From: Bacillota bacterium | GTDB lineage: Bacteria; Bacillota; Bacilli; Paenibacillales; Paenibacillaceae | Direction: 5' to 3' | DNA: 7,136 bases | Assembly (NCBI GenBank): GCA_023418755.1 | Contig: JAEZZE010000156.1 | Location: 1-7,136 of the forward strand | Part shown: in pieces, positions 1 to 5,327 of the stretch | How positions within the stretch are numbered: the stretch's first letter is position 1 | How the letters are laid out: the number at the start of each line of letters is the position of its first letter | Made by a program: the position numbers and the translations under genes | The notes under the pieces: generated by a model | Told to the model about the DNA's origin: nothing | What the model saw: the letters and a program-made list of their open reading frames with translations, nothing else | Database searches by the model: none

Positions 1-450
1 CACGTAGCCTCCCTTGATCAGCACCTCGGGAAAGACGTGCGCCGTGAAGACGATGTCGGCATACGGTTCGCCTGCCATGACGGTAGAGGTCAGCTTTTCG
101 GGCGTCTCCCATAAATCCTGGGCGATGTACTTGATCTTTACGTTATATTTCTCTTCTACCTTTTTCTGGATCGCAAGCGCTTTCTCGCCGTCCGGCGTTT
201 CCGGATCCGGCGTGCCGTCCCACCAGTGGGAGATTTTGATTTCTCTGCCGCCAAGATCGTACTTCTCCTCTTCCGGGGTCGGCTGCTCTTCCTCCTCTTG
301 CGGCTGCTGCTCGTTCGCATCGCCGGTGGCGGTCGGACTGGCGGATTCGGAAGGCGAGGCCGCCGGAGAATTGCCGCCGCTGCATGCGGCAAGCGACAGG
401 ATTAAGGCGAAAATCAGTGCGGCCAGTACAAACGGTTTCGTAGACTTCAT
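1..450 (-). CDS. Sugar ABC transporter solute-binding lipoprotein, N-terminal part (runs off left edge)
   Basis: Partial gene: 150 codons from ATG at 450 to the window edge, frame open throughout. The product begins with a lipoprotein signal peptide: basic start (MKSTK), hydrophobic core at residues 7-20, and lipobox LAAC with the lipidated cysteine at residue 23. Residues 24-63 are a low-complexity Ser/Pro/Thr linker turning Gln/Glu rich, the usual flexible tether. The mature fold starts near residue 65 (YDLGGREIKISHWWDG), followed by a helix with EKKYN-like text and then TSTVMAGEPYADIV, typical of the first lobe of family 1 extracellular sugar-binding proteins (usually about 430-540 aa). 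It should sit outside the membrane and deliver an oligosaccharide to a CUT1 permease pair. The start is supported by a GAGAGGTG Shine-Dalgarno (SD) sequence at 459-466, 8 nt upstream. It lies 180 nt downstream of the lacI-type gene in the same direction. The sugar cannot be read from this fragment, and whether the permeases at 5328-7104 are its partners is unknown. Confidence 0.9.
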   Translation of the reverse strand, partial: MKSTKPFVLAALIFALILSLAACSGGNSPAASPSESASPTATGDANEQQPQEEEEQPTPEEEKYDLGGREIKISHWWDGTPDPETPDGEKALAIQKKVEEKYNVKIKYIAQDLWETPEKLTSTVMAGEPYADIVFTAHVFPEVLIKGGYV

Positions 451-507
451 TTTTTACACACCTCTCGTCACAAGTTAATTCGACCCTGATCTTTCATTTT
501 TTTGGGT

Positions 508-521
508 TGATAGCGCTATCA
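508..521. promoter_or_regulatory. Perfect palindrome TGATAGCGCTATCA: probable CcpA cre site (or LacI-family operator)
   Basis: The 14-bp sequence is a perfect inverted repeat with a central CG. It fits every fixed position of the catabolite-responsive element consensus TGWNANCGNTNWCA. It lies 58 nt upstream of the binding-protein ATG (450), where a bound repressor could block initiation or elongation. The likely reading is CcpA-mediated carbon catabolite repression of the transporter operon. LacI-family proteins share this type of site, so another family member could bind instead. No convincing -35/-10 pair was found beside it. Confidence 0.7.
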
Positions 522-537
522 TTTCTTAAATGAAGGC

Positions 538-584
538 ATGCTTAACCTAGCCCCCGAGTGCTTCGCTGGTTCTAAGCATCCGGG
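538..584 (-). other. Leader segment with two mutually exclusive stem-loops
   Basis: In the leader before the binding-protein gene, 568-579 (GGTTCTAAGCAT) can pair with 538-547 (ATGCTTAACC; 10 pairs plus bulged bases). Alternatively 574-584 can pair with 553-563 (CCCG..TGCTT with AAGCA..CGGG, two weak or mismatched positions between). The shared strand 574-579 means only one fold can form at a time. No run of U follows either stem on the minus strand, so neither looks like an intrinsic terminator. It could be a remnant of the lacI 3' end, an RNA-processing site or an attenuator-like switch. The sequence shows only the pairing potential. Confidence 0.3.
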
Positions 585-594
585 AGCCCGTCGA

Positions 595-627
595 TTATGA
601 GCCCGCCAATACGAACATCACCTCCTT
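595..627 (-). other. Orphan Shine-Dalgarno sequence and tiny ORF just after the repressor gene
   Basis: On the minus strand, 627-617 reads AAGGAGGTGAT, an 11-nt complement to the 16S rRNA 3' end and the best ribosome binding site in the window. It starts 3 nt past the repressor stop codon (631). An ATG lies only 2 nt beyond the GGAGG core (618) and a TTG lies 11 nt beyond it (609). Both are in one frame that stops at 595-597, giving at most 8 codons (MFVLAGS-like; 4 codons from TTG). It may be a relic of a lost gene, a regulatory leader peptide, or a ribosome-loading site. No function can be assigned. Confidence 0.3.
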
Positions 628-630
628 AAA

Positions 631-1632
631 TTAATCGGGCCGCGAACCGCAACTGCCGCGAACGATCAGCTTGGCCGGAACCGATACTTGCACCGGAACG
701 TCTCTTCCGCCGATCCGATCGATCAGCAGCTTGACGGCCATTCTTCCCATCATCTCCGCCTGAATGCGGATCGTCGTCATCGGCGGGTTCAAAAACTCCG
801 CGAATTCAATGTCGTTAAAGCCGATAACGCCCACATCTTCGGGAACGCTTAGACCGGCCTCCTTGAGCGCATGAATCGCTCCGATGGCCATATGGTCGCT
901 GGCGATAAAAAAAGCCGTCGGAAGCTCTCCCTTGACGATCGCTTCGCTCATCAGCCGGCTGCCCTCCGTCGTCCCCCATCCCCCGATATACACATGATCC
1001 GGGTTAAATAATTGCTTCTCCTTCAGCAGCCGTTCGAAATAAAATTCGCGCGGATCCTTGCCGTAAGTGCGGGACCCGCCGATGTACCCGATCTTCGTAT
1101 GCCCGAGCTCAAGCAGGTGCTCCAACGCCAATCTGGTGACGCGTTCAAAATCGATCACGACCGAATCGAAGCTCTCGACGTCGGGCGAGAAATCGACGAA
1201 CACGACATTCTCGACTTGCTTGGCATGCTCCACCGTAAAGTCGTACGATCTGTCGATGAAGATCAGACCGTCCACGTCCCCGAAAGTCATATCCGGATTT
1301 TCGAGCAGAGATTTTCTTATGATGTTGGTGGAATTGATGCCGAACTCCGTACATTCCTTCTCGATGCCGTGGCGGATCGACAGGAAGTAACGGTCCATCT
1401 CCTCTTGATCCTCGGTCAAGAACATGACCGTTCCGATTTTCAGCTTCGACAAATCCTTGCCCGCCTTGGCTTTGCGGTTGCGCGGAGTCTTGTAGTTCAG
1501 CTCCTCCGCTATGGATAGGATTCGCTGTCTGGTCTCGTCCGAGACGGAGAGCGTATTGTCTTTGTTCAACACTCGGGAAACCGTTACATTGGACACCCCC
1601 GCCAATTTAGCGATATCGCGAATCGTCGTCAT
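631..1632 (-). CDS. LacI-family transcriptional regulator, EbgR/galactoside-repressor type
   Basis: The product is 333 aa, the usual family length (330-345). Residues 2-23 form the helix-turn-helix (TIRDIAKLAGVS then NVTVSRVLN as recognition helix), followed by an NxDxTLSVSDETR stretch typical of EbgR-like regulators. Residues 60-330 are the periplasmic-binding-protein-like effector domain: GTVMFLTED at 67, YFLSIRHGIE at 82, GYIGGS at 182, FFIASDHMAIGAI at 241, GFNDIEFAEFLNPPMTTIRI at 271. The text from YFLSIRHGIE onward resembles E. coli EbgR as I recall it, suggesting a galactoside inducer. The hinge at 47-58 (YKTPRNRKAKAG) lacks the leucine that most relatives insert into a central CpG. 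ATG at 1632 is preferred because the protein then begins MTTIRDIA; AGGGTG at 1639-1644 is its SD. An in-frame GTG at 1641 with AAGGA at 1646-1650 would add three residues. It is divergent from the alpha-galactosidase, its likely target. Family call is strong; target and ligand are inferred. Confidence 0.93.
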   Translation of the reverse strand: MTTIRDIAKLAGVSNVTVSRVLNKDNTLSVSDETRQRILSIAEELNYKTPRNRKAKAGKDLSKLKIGTVMFLTEDQEEMDRYFLSIRHGIEKECTEFGINSTNIIRKSLLENPDMTFGDVDGLIFIDRSYDFTVEHAKQVENVVFVDFSPDVESFDSVVIDFERVTRLALEHLLELGHTKIGYIGGSRTYGKDPREFYFERLLKEKQLFNPDHVYIGGWGTTEGSRLMSEAIVKGELPTAFFIASDHMAIGAIHALKEAGLSVPEDVGVIGFNDIEFAEFLNPPMTTIRIQAEMMGRMAVKLLIDRIGGRDVPVQVSVPAKLIVRGSCGSRPD

Positions 1633-1673
1633 GCCGTTCACCCTGTCCTTTTATTCAGATAACTACGACATCT

Positions 1674-1703
1674 ATTCTAAGTGATTTAGGAGGGTTTGGC
1701 ACA
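1674..1703 (-). promoter_or_regulatory. Weak candidate promoter for the LacI-type regulator
   Basis: On the minus strand TAGAAT at 1679-1674 is a good -10 hexamer, and it would place transcription start roughly 35 nt before the ATG at 1632. The matching -35 region (TGTGCC at 1703-1698, 18-nt spacing) is poor. A TTGACG at 1726-1721 exists but has no well-spaced -10. The choice is therefore tentative. Confidence 0.25.
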
Positions 1704-1739
1704 TATTTCTAAATGGCTCCCGTCAAATCCAGCGAATAG

Positions 1740-1795
1740 TCAGTAAATAACACTATAATAATTCAGTGAATATCAACCGTATTTCAGTTAAATTC
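1740..1795 (+). repeat. Three direct repeats TCAGTnAAwAnC in the divergent control region
   Basis: TCAGTAAATAAC (1740-1751), TCAGTGAATATC (1763-1774) and TCAGTTAAATTC (1784-1795) share one pattern, with starts 23 and 21 bp apart, about two helical turns, so they face the same side of the DNA. A fourth relative, TCACTGAATATG, is at 1945-1956 beside the alpha-galactosidase start. Each contains an AGTnAA half-site like those in the palindrome at 1936-1949. The second copy is itself nearly symmetric (ATTCAGTGAAT, 1761-1771). A plus-strand TATAAT at 1754-1759 sits between the first two copies but lacks a recognisable -35. The likely role is binding of the local LacI-type repressor or another regulator. 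AT-richness raises the chance of coincidence. Confidence 0.45.
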
Positions 1796-1901
1796 ATCAT
1801 ATCAAAAACACTTTATTTTGACAACTAGCTTTTAATACGATGTTTTCACCCCCAATATCATCTCGTTTTACAAGCCAATTCCGCTTAACCTAAAGAAGGT
1901 G

Positions 1902-1930
1902 TTCCATTTTTCACCTAAATGAATTACACT
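1902..1930 (+). promoter_or_regulatory. Candidate promoter for the alpha-galactosidase gene
   Basis: TACACT at 1925-1930 can serve as a -10. Counting 17 nt back gives TTCCAT (1902-1907), a poor -35. Transcription would then begin near 1936-1937, at the left edge of the palindrome 1936-1949, giving a leader of about 35 nt. A textbook TTGACA at 1818-1823 also exists, but no -10 is found 16-18 nt after it. Confidence 0.25.
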
Positions 1931-1935
1931 TATTA

Positions 1936-1949
1936 AGTGAAATTTCACT
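1936..1949. promoter_or_regulatory. Perfect palindrome AGTGAAATTTCACT: probable operator for the divergent LacI-type repressor
   Basis: A perfect 14-bp inverted repeat ends 21 bp before the TTG start and 7 bp before the SD sequence of the alpha-galactosidase. It overlaps a second inverted repeat, CACTTA/TAAGTG around one base (1927-1939), so AGTG half-sites follow each other in alternating orientation. The site has LacI-family geometry but an ApT centre instead of the common CpG. Bound repressor here would block transcription start or early elongation. Assignment to the neighbouring repressor rests on position and on its unusual hinge. Confidence 0.55.
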
Positions 1950-1956
1950 GAATATG

Positions 1957-1963
1957 AAAGGAG
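1957..1963 (+). promoter_or_regulatory. Ribosome binding site AAAGGAG that fixes the TTG start
   Basis: AAAGGAG ends 7 nt before TTG at 1971, ideal spacing for a Gram-positive start. The first ATG in frame is at 2025 (residue 19) with a weaker AAGGG at 2014-2018. Starting there would remove residues that look like the beginning of the GH36 N-terminal domain (WFDRQTTRWLLQ). Confidence 0.8.
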
Positions 1964-1970
1964 AATTATT

Positions 1971-4100
1971 TTGGTAGTATGGTTTGACAGACAAACGACG
2001 CGCTGGCTGCTTCAAGGGAAAAAAATGTCATACGGTCTGGGCGTCGACCGATCCGGGACATTGAAGCATTTGCATTTCGGACCGAGGCTTCCGTTCGTCA
2101 CCGATCTGCCGGACGTCGAAACGGCAATCCGCCATTCCTCTTTCGAGCCGTCCGGCGGCATCGTGCAGCACGAGTACCCCGCATGGGGCGGAATGTACTA
2201 CTATGAACCTTGCTTGAAGGCAACGTTCTCCGATCAGGTGCGCGATACAAGACTGGTCTATCACGAGCACCGGATTTCCGAGGGGGCGCAGTCGGACGAG
2301 CTTGTCATCGTGTTGAAGGATTCCCATTATCCCCTGCTCGTTAGCTTGCATTATCGGCTGTTCCCCGAGCAGGATATCATCGAGCGGCATGCCGTCATCG
2401 AAAATACGGGCGAGAAGCCCATCGTCTTGGAACAGGCGCTCTCGGGGATGTGGCATGCGCCGAGAGGCGATCGCTACCGCTTGACGCATCTGGCCGGAAA
2501 GTGGATCGAGGAGACGCAGATTTACCGGGACGAGATTACGCCCGGCAAGAAAACGCTCGAGAGCAGGCGAGGCAATACCGGCGTTCAGGCAAACCCTTGG
2601 TTCGCCGTCGACCGGGGCACGGCGGACGAGGAGCAAGGGGAAGTATGGTTCGGGGCGCTCGGCTGGAGCGGCAACTGGAAGATCACCGTGGAGTACAATC
2701 CGTTCAAGCTCCTCCAGGTGGCCGGAGGCGTCCATGATTTCGATTTCTCCTGGCATCTGGAAGGCGGCGGTTCCTTCGAAACCCCTGTATTCTCGGGGGG
2801 ATATACGCGCGGCGGCTTCGGCCAGGCAAGCCGCAACTTCCATCGCTATCAGCGCGAGCACGTCCTGCCGAAGCCGATAGCCGAAGAGGTAAGACCGGTT
2901 CTGTACAATTCCTGGGAGGCGACTTATTTCGACGTAAACGAGCAAGGCCAGATGCGGCTCGCGGAAAAAGCGGCGGCGATCGGCGTGGAATTGTTCGTGA
3001 TCGACGACGGCTGGTTCGGCGAACGCCGCCATGACCGGGCCGGCCTCGGAGACTGGACGGTCAATCCGGTGAAATTCCCTAACGGCTTGAAACCTCTAAT
3101 CGACAAGGTCGAAGCGCTCGGCATGAAATTCGGAATTTGGGTCGAACCGGAAATGGTTAACCCGAACAGCGAGCTCTACCGCAAGCATCCGGATTGGATC
3201 TATCAGTTTCCGAACCGCTCGCGCACGGAGAGCCGGAACCAGCTCGTATTGAACGCGGCCAAGCCGGAGGTTCAGCGGTTCATCTTCGACTCCCTGGACA
3301 AGCTGCTCGGGGAAAACAGCGTTTCTTTCGTGAAATGGGATATGAACCGTTCCTTCAGCGAACCGGGATGGCCGGACGCGCCGAAAGAAATTCATAAAGA
3401 AATATGGGTCCGTCACGTACGGGGACTGTACGATATACTCGAGCGCCTGCGGAAAAACCACCCGAATGTTGCGTTCGAAGCCTGCTCCGGCGGCGGGGCG
3501 CGCATCGACCTGGGCATCATGAGGCTTACCGACGAGGTATGGACGAGCGATAATACGGATCCTTACGAGAGGCTGTTCATTCAAGAGGGCTACTCCCTGG
3601 CTTACAATGCGCAAACGATGATGTGCTGGGTAGCGGATTCCGCCAAATGGGTAAAAAACCGGCCGACTCCGGTCGCATACCGGTTCCATTCGTCGATGAT
3701 GGGCTCTTTGGGCATCGGAGGAGATTTGACGCAATGGTCCGAAGAGGAGCTGGAGGAATCCCGCTATTGGATCGAGGAGTACAAAACCGTTCGCCGCATC
3801 GTCCAGAAGGGCGACCAGTACCGTCTGCTTTCCCCGAGAGCGGGCAATACGACGGCCGTTCAATACGTGTCCCGCGACCAAAGCGAATCGGTCGCGTTCG
3901 CGTTGATGCATCCTCAGAAATTCCAAAATCCTTCTCCGACGGTCTATCTGCGGGGATTGAAAGAAAACGCGCTGTACAACGTTACGGATATCGAACATCC
4001 GGTTAGCGGCAGCGCGCTGATGTACCGGGGAATCGAGCTTAAGCTTCACGGCGACAACGCGAGCAAAATGATCAAAATCAAGGAGCTCGTTAACGCCTAG
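1971..4100 (+). CDS. Alpha-galactosidase, glycoside hydrolase family 36
   Basis: The 709-aa product, close to the roughly 730 aa of bacterial tetrameric GH36 enzymes, should hydrolyse terminal alpha-1,6-galactosides such as melibiose and raffinose with retention of configuration. Residues about 5-290 form the N-terminal beta-sandwich, about 295-630 the TIM-barrel melibiase domain, and about 640-707 the C-terminal beta-sandwich. Visible signatures are YNSWEATYFDVNE, DDGWFG at 345-350, WVEPEMVNP at 390-398, KWDMNR at 455-460 with D457 as expected nucleophile, CSGGGARID from C505, and WTSDNTDPYERL at 524-535 with D527 as expected acid/base. The 70-residue gap between the two aspartates is as in characterised relatives. 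MMGSLGIGGDL at 576-586 is the form seen in Gram-positive homologues. There is no signal peptide, so the enzyme acts in the cytoplasm on imported sugar. The TTG start is supported by its SD sequence. It is divergent from the repressor gene, with a probable operator at 1936-1949. No intrinsic terminator is evident after the TAG stop. Confidence 0.96.
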   Translation: MVVWFDRQTTRWLLQGKKMSYGLGVDRSGTLKHLHFGPRLPFVTDLPDVETAIRHSSFEPSGGIVQHEYPAWGGMYYYEPCLKATFSDQVRDTRLVYHEHRISEGAQSDELVIVLKDSHYPLLVSLHYRLFPEQDIIERHAVIENTGEKPIVLEQALSGMWHAPRGDRYRLTHLAGKWIEETQIYRDEITPGKKTLESRRGNTGVQANPWFAVDRGTADEEQGEVWFGALGWSGNWKITVEYNPFKLLQVAGGVHDFDFSWHLEGGGSFETPVFSGGYTRGGFGQASRNFHRYQREHVLPKPIAEEVRPVLYNSWEATYFDVNEQGQMRLAEKAAAIGVELFVIDDGWFGERRHDRAGLGDWTVNPVKFPNGLKPLIDKVEALGMKFGIWVEPEMVNPNSELYRKHPDWIYQFPNRSRTESRNQLVLNAAKPEVQRFIFDSLDKLLGENSVSFVKWDMNRSFSEPGWPDAPKEIHKEIWVRHVRGLYDILERLRKNHPNVAFEACSGGGARIDLGIMRLTDEVWTSDNTDPYERLFIQEGYSLAYNAQTMMCWVADSAKWVKNRPTPVAYRFHSSMMGSLGIGGDLTQWSEEELEESRYWIEEYKTVRRIVQKGDQYRLLSPRAGNTTAVQYVSRDQSESVAFALMHPQKFQNPSPTVYLRGLKENALYNVTDIEHPVSGSALMYRGIELKLHGDNASKMIKIKELVNA

Positions 4101-4138
4101 TTGCCCTAATTAGAACGCCTCTTTCCGGTCGTATACGA

Positions 4139-4367
4139 CAAAAGGGGATGCCCCATAAGCAGAGTTGCTAGAAACGATCGATAGACAAAGTAGGGGCGCG
4201 TACCTCTTGGTGACTGCCCCATACGCTCCTGAAATTCACCTTGTCACGGGTTTACCCATTCGGATTTCAGGGGCGTATAGCATCGGAAGGAGGTACATCC
4301 CCCTTGCACCTTGTTCATCGATTATCTTTTAAAGCAGCTTGGTTGGCTTACGGGACAACCCCTTTTG
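4139..4367. mobile_element. 229-bp fold-back element with 22-bp terminal inverted repeats (MITE-like)
   Basis: The ends at 4139-4160 and 4346-4367 are inverted copies matching at 19 of 22 positions; the outer text is CAAAAGGGG(A/T)TG(C/T)CCC(A/G)TAAGC. Symmetry continues inward: ATCGAT (4177-4182 with 4317-4322), GTACCTC/GAGGTAC (4200-4206 with 4290-4296), and ATACGCTCCTGAAAT paired with ATTTCAGGGGCGTAT (4221-4235 with 4264-4278, one mismatch). A loop of about 28 nt contains a small GGGT/ACCC hairpin (4248-4257). Almost the whole element folds on itself and encodes no credible protein, as expected for a non-autonomous miniature inverted-repeat element. The GGGG(n)TGnCCC ends resemble those of some DDE insertion sequences (IS1182/IS5-type, from memory, uncertain). 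No direct target duplication is visible. It fills most of the gap between two convergent genes. A structured RNA or a two-way terminator is the alternative. Confidence 0.65.
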
Positions 4368-4411
4368 ATTGCTTCGAACTTCTTGGATGTCCGCGATCGG
4401 CGGCCGCACCC

Positions 4412-5206
4412 TCAATCCTCCACCCTGGGACGAGCCGGATCGCATGCCGGCTGCGGCACCATCCCGCTCTGGGCCAGCTTCATTAGATAATAACACTCCT
4501 CCCGGAACATATGATCCGGAATCAGCGGAGTGATCCGATCCAGCATTTCGGCGCTGAGCTGCATCTCCTCCAGCTCCTGCAAGAAGTGCATGAACACGCG
4601 CATCTCCAAATCGATCTCGCCGTGAAACCTGCGGAACGCCGGAAAGTCGGCCAATTGCGTGCGCATATACCCCGCCATTTCCACCGCTTTAAGATATAGC
4701 GATTGGAACTGCTTTTCGAATTTCCTGGTTTGCGCGATCCGGTTTTTCTCCACGAGATCCATATCCGCGCCCAGGCTCGCCGCATGACCTATCGCATCCT
4801 GCAACCAGAGCATGTCGTGGTGCAGCGGATGGAAGACCGGCACCGGCTTGCCTTGCAGCAGCGCGTTCAGGATGCGTAAATATTCTTCCAGCTCGTTCAC
4901 CATATGGTTGAGGAACGTCGGCGTAAAACCGATCTTCACCTTGCCGAGCAGCAGCCTCTCCAACAAGCTGAGCTTGAACGCCCGGAACTGCGTAACCTCC
5001 CTCATCGCTTGTTCGTTCAACGAAGCCAGCTTAGCGCCGGCATCGGACTTGCGCGCTTCCTCGAGCAGCCTGTCGAAAGTCTGCACGTATCGTTCCGCGT
5101 TTCGAATATCCGCTTGTTCCCGCGGAGCAAGCGCATTCAGAATCATGCGGGCATGGTCGCCCATAATTTGCAGCCAAAACCGATGCTCGAACAGCGGCCC
5201 CTCCAT
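4412..5206 (-). CDS. DUF2935 family protein (ferritin-like helical, possible metal binding)
   Basis: The 264-aa product matches the DUF2935 pattern over its full length: it begins MEGPLFEHRFWLQIMGDH, carries LNHMVNELEEYLRIL near 99 and HPLHHDMLWLQDAIGHA at 126-142, and ends with DHMFREECYYLMKLAQ at 231-246 and CDPARPR. It is almost all helical and internally duplicated: EHRFWLQIMGDH (7-18) and HHDMLWLQDAIGH (129-141) look like the same helix in two halves, consistent with two helical bundles. Conserved His/Glu/Asp residues (E7, H8, D17, H18, H101, E105, H129, H130, D137, H141, H232, E236) could bind metal, but this is inference and the function is unknown. ATG at 5206 has GGAGGTG (5213-5219) 6 nt upstream; an in-frame ATG at 5269 would add 21 atypical residues and has no good SD. 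It is 121 nt downstream of the permease genes on the same strand with no clear terminator between, so it may be read through from them. A TATACT at 5248-5243 is a possible separate -10. Confidence 0.9.
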   Translation of the reverse strand: MEGPLFEHRFWLQIMGDHARMILNALAPREQADIRNAERYVQTFDRLLEEARKSDAGAKLASLNEQAMREVTQFRAFKLSLLERLLLGKVKIGFTPTFLNHMVNELEEYLRILNALLQGKPVPVFHPLHHDMLWLQDAIGHAASLGADMDLVEKNRIAQTRKFEKQFQSLYLKAVEMAGYMRTQLADFPAFRRFHGEIDLEMRVFMHFLQELEEMQLSAEMLDRITPLIPDHMFREECYYLMKLAQSGMVPQPACDPARPRVED

Positions 5207-5327
5207 CCGTCCCACCTCCGAGGCAGTATCGATATTCAGAAGAGTATATGATCTTCGCCTCCCCGTCATTCATATCTCGATAGTGCCTCTTTGGCGGACT
5301 TCGTCTTCGTATATCGTTTGCCGCGGA

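Noticed and set aside
14..478. 154-codon plus-strand ORF opposite the binding-protein gene
   Set aside because: The minus strand has an SD sequence, lipoprotein signal peptide, lipobox and binding-protein fold; the plus frame is low-complexity Ser-rich shadow.
1818..1823. Consensus -35 hexamer TTGACA upstream of the alpha-galactosidase
   Set aside because: No acceptable -10 lies 16-18 nt downstream; the nearest AT-rich hexamers are 9-12 nt away.
1858..1871. Possible cre site near the alpha-galactosidase (TCATCTCGTTTTAC)
   Set aside because: Only about half of the fixed cre positions match and it has no symmetry.
2028..4049. Long minus-strand ORFs (2028-3032 and 3096-4049, over 300 codons each) opposite the alpha-galactosidase
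   Set aside because: The plus frame has all GH36 motifs and catalytic aspartates across the same bases. The antisense frames show no recognisable domain and arise from codon bias in GC-rich DNA.
4139..4367. The hairpin as a simple intrinsic terminator for the convergent genes
   Set aside because: It is far longer than an intrinsic terminator and has defined 22-bp ends with continuing internal symmetry. The T-run at one end is only four bases. It may still slow transcription incidentally.
4241..4486. 81-codon plus-strand ORF inside and beyond the fold-back element
   Set aside because: It begins in the hairpin loop without an SD sequence and crosses the element's right end into the 3' end of the DUF2935 gene, so it is not a coherent gene.
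5270..5327. Terminator between the MalG-like permease gene and the DUF2935 gene
   Set aside because: I looked for a GC-rich stem followed by T residues on the minus strand and saw none.
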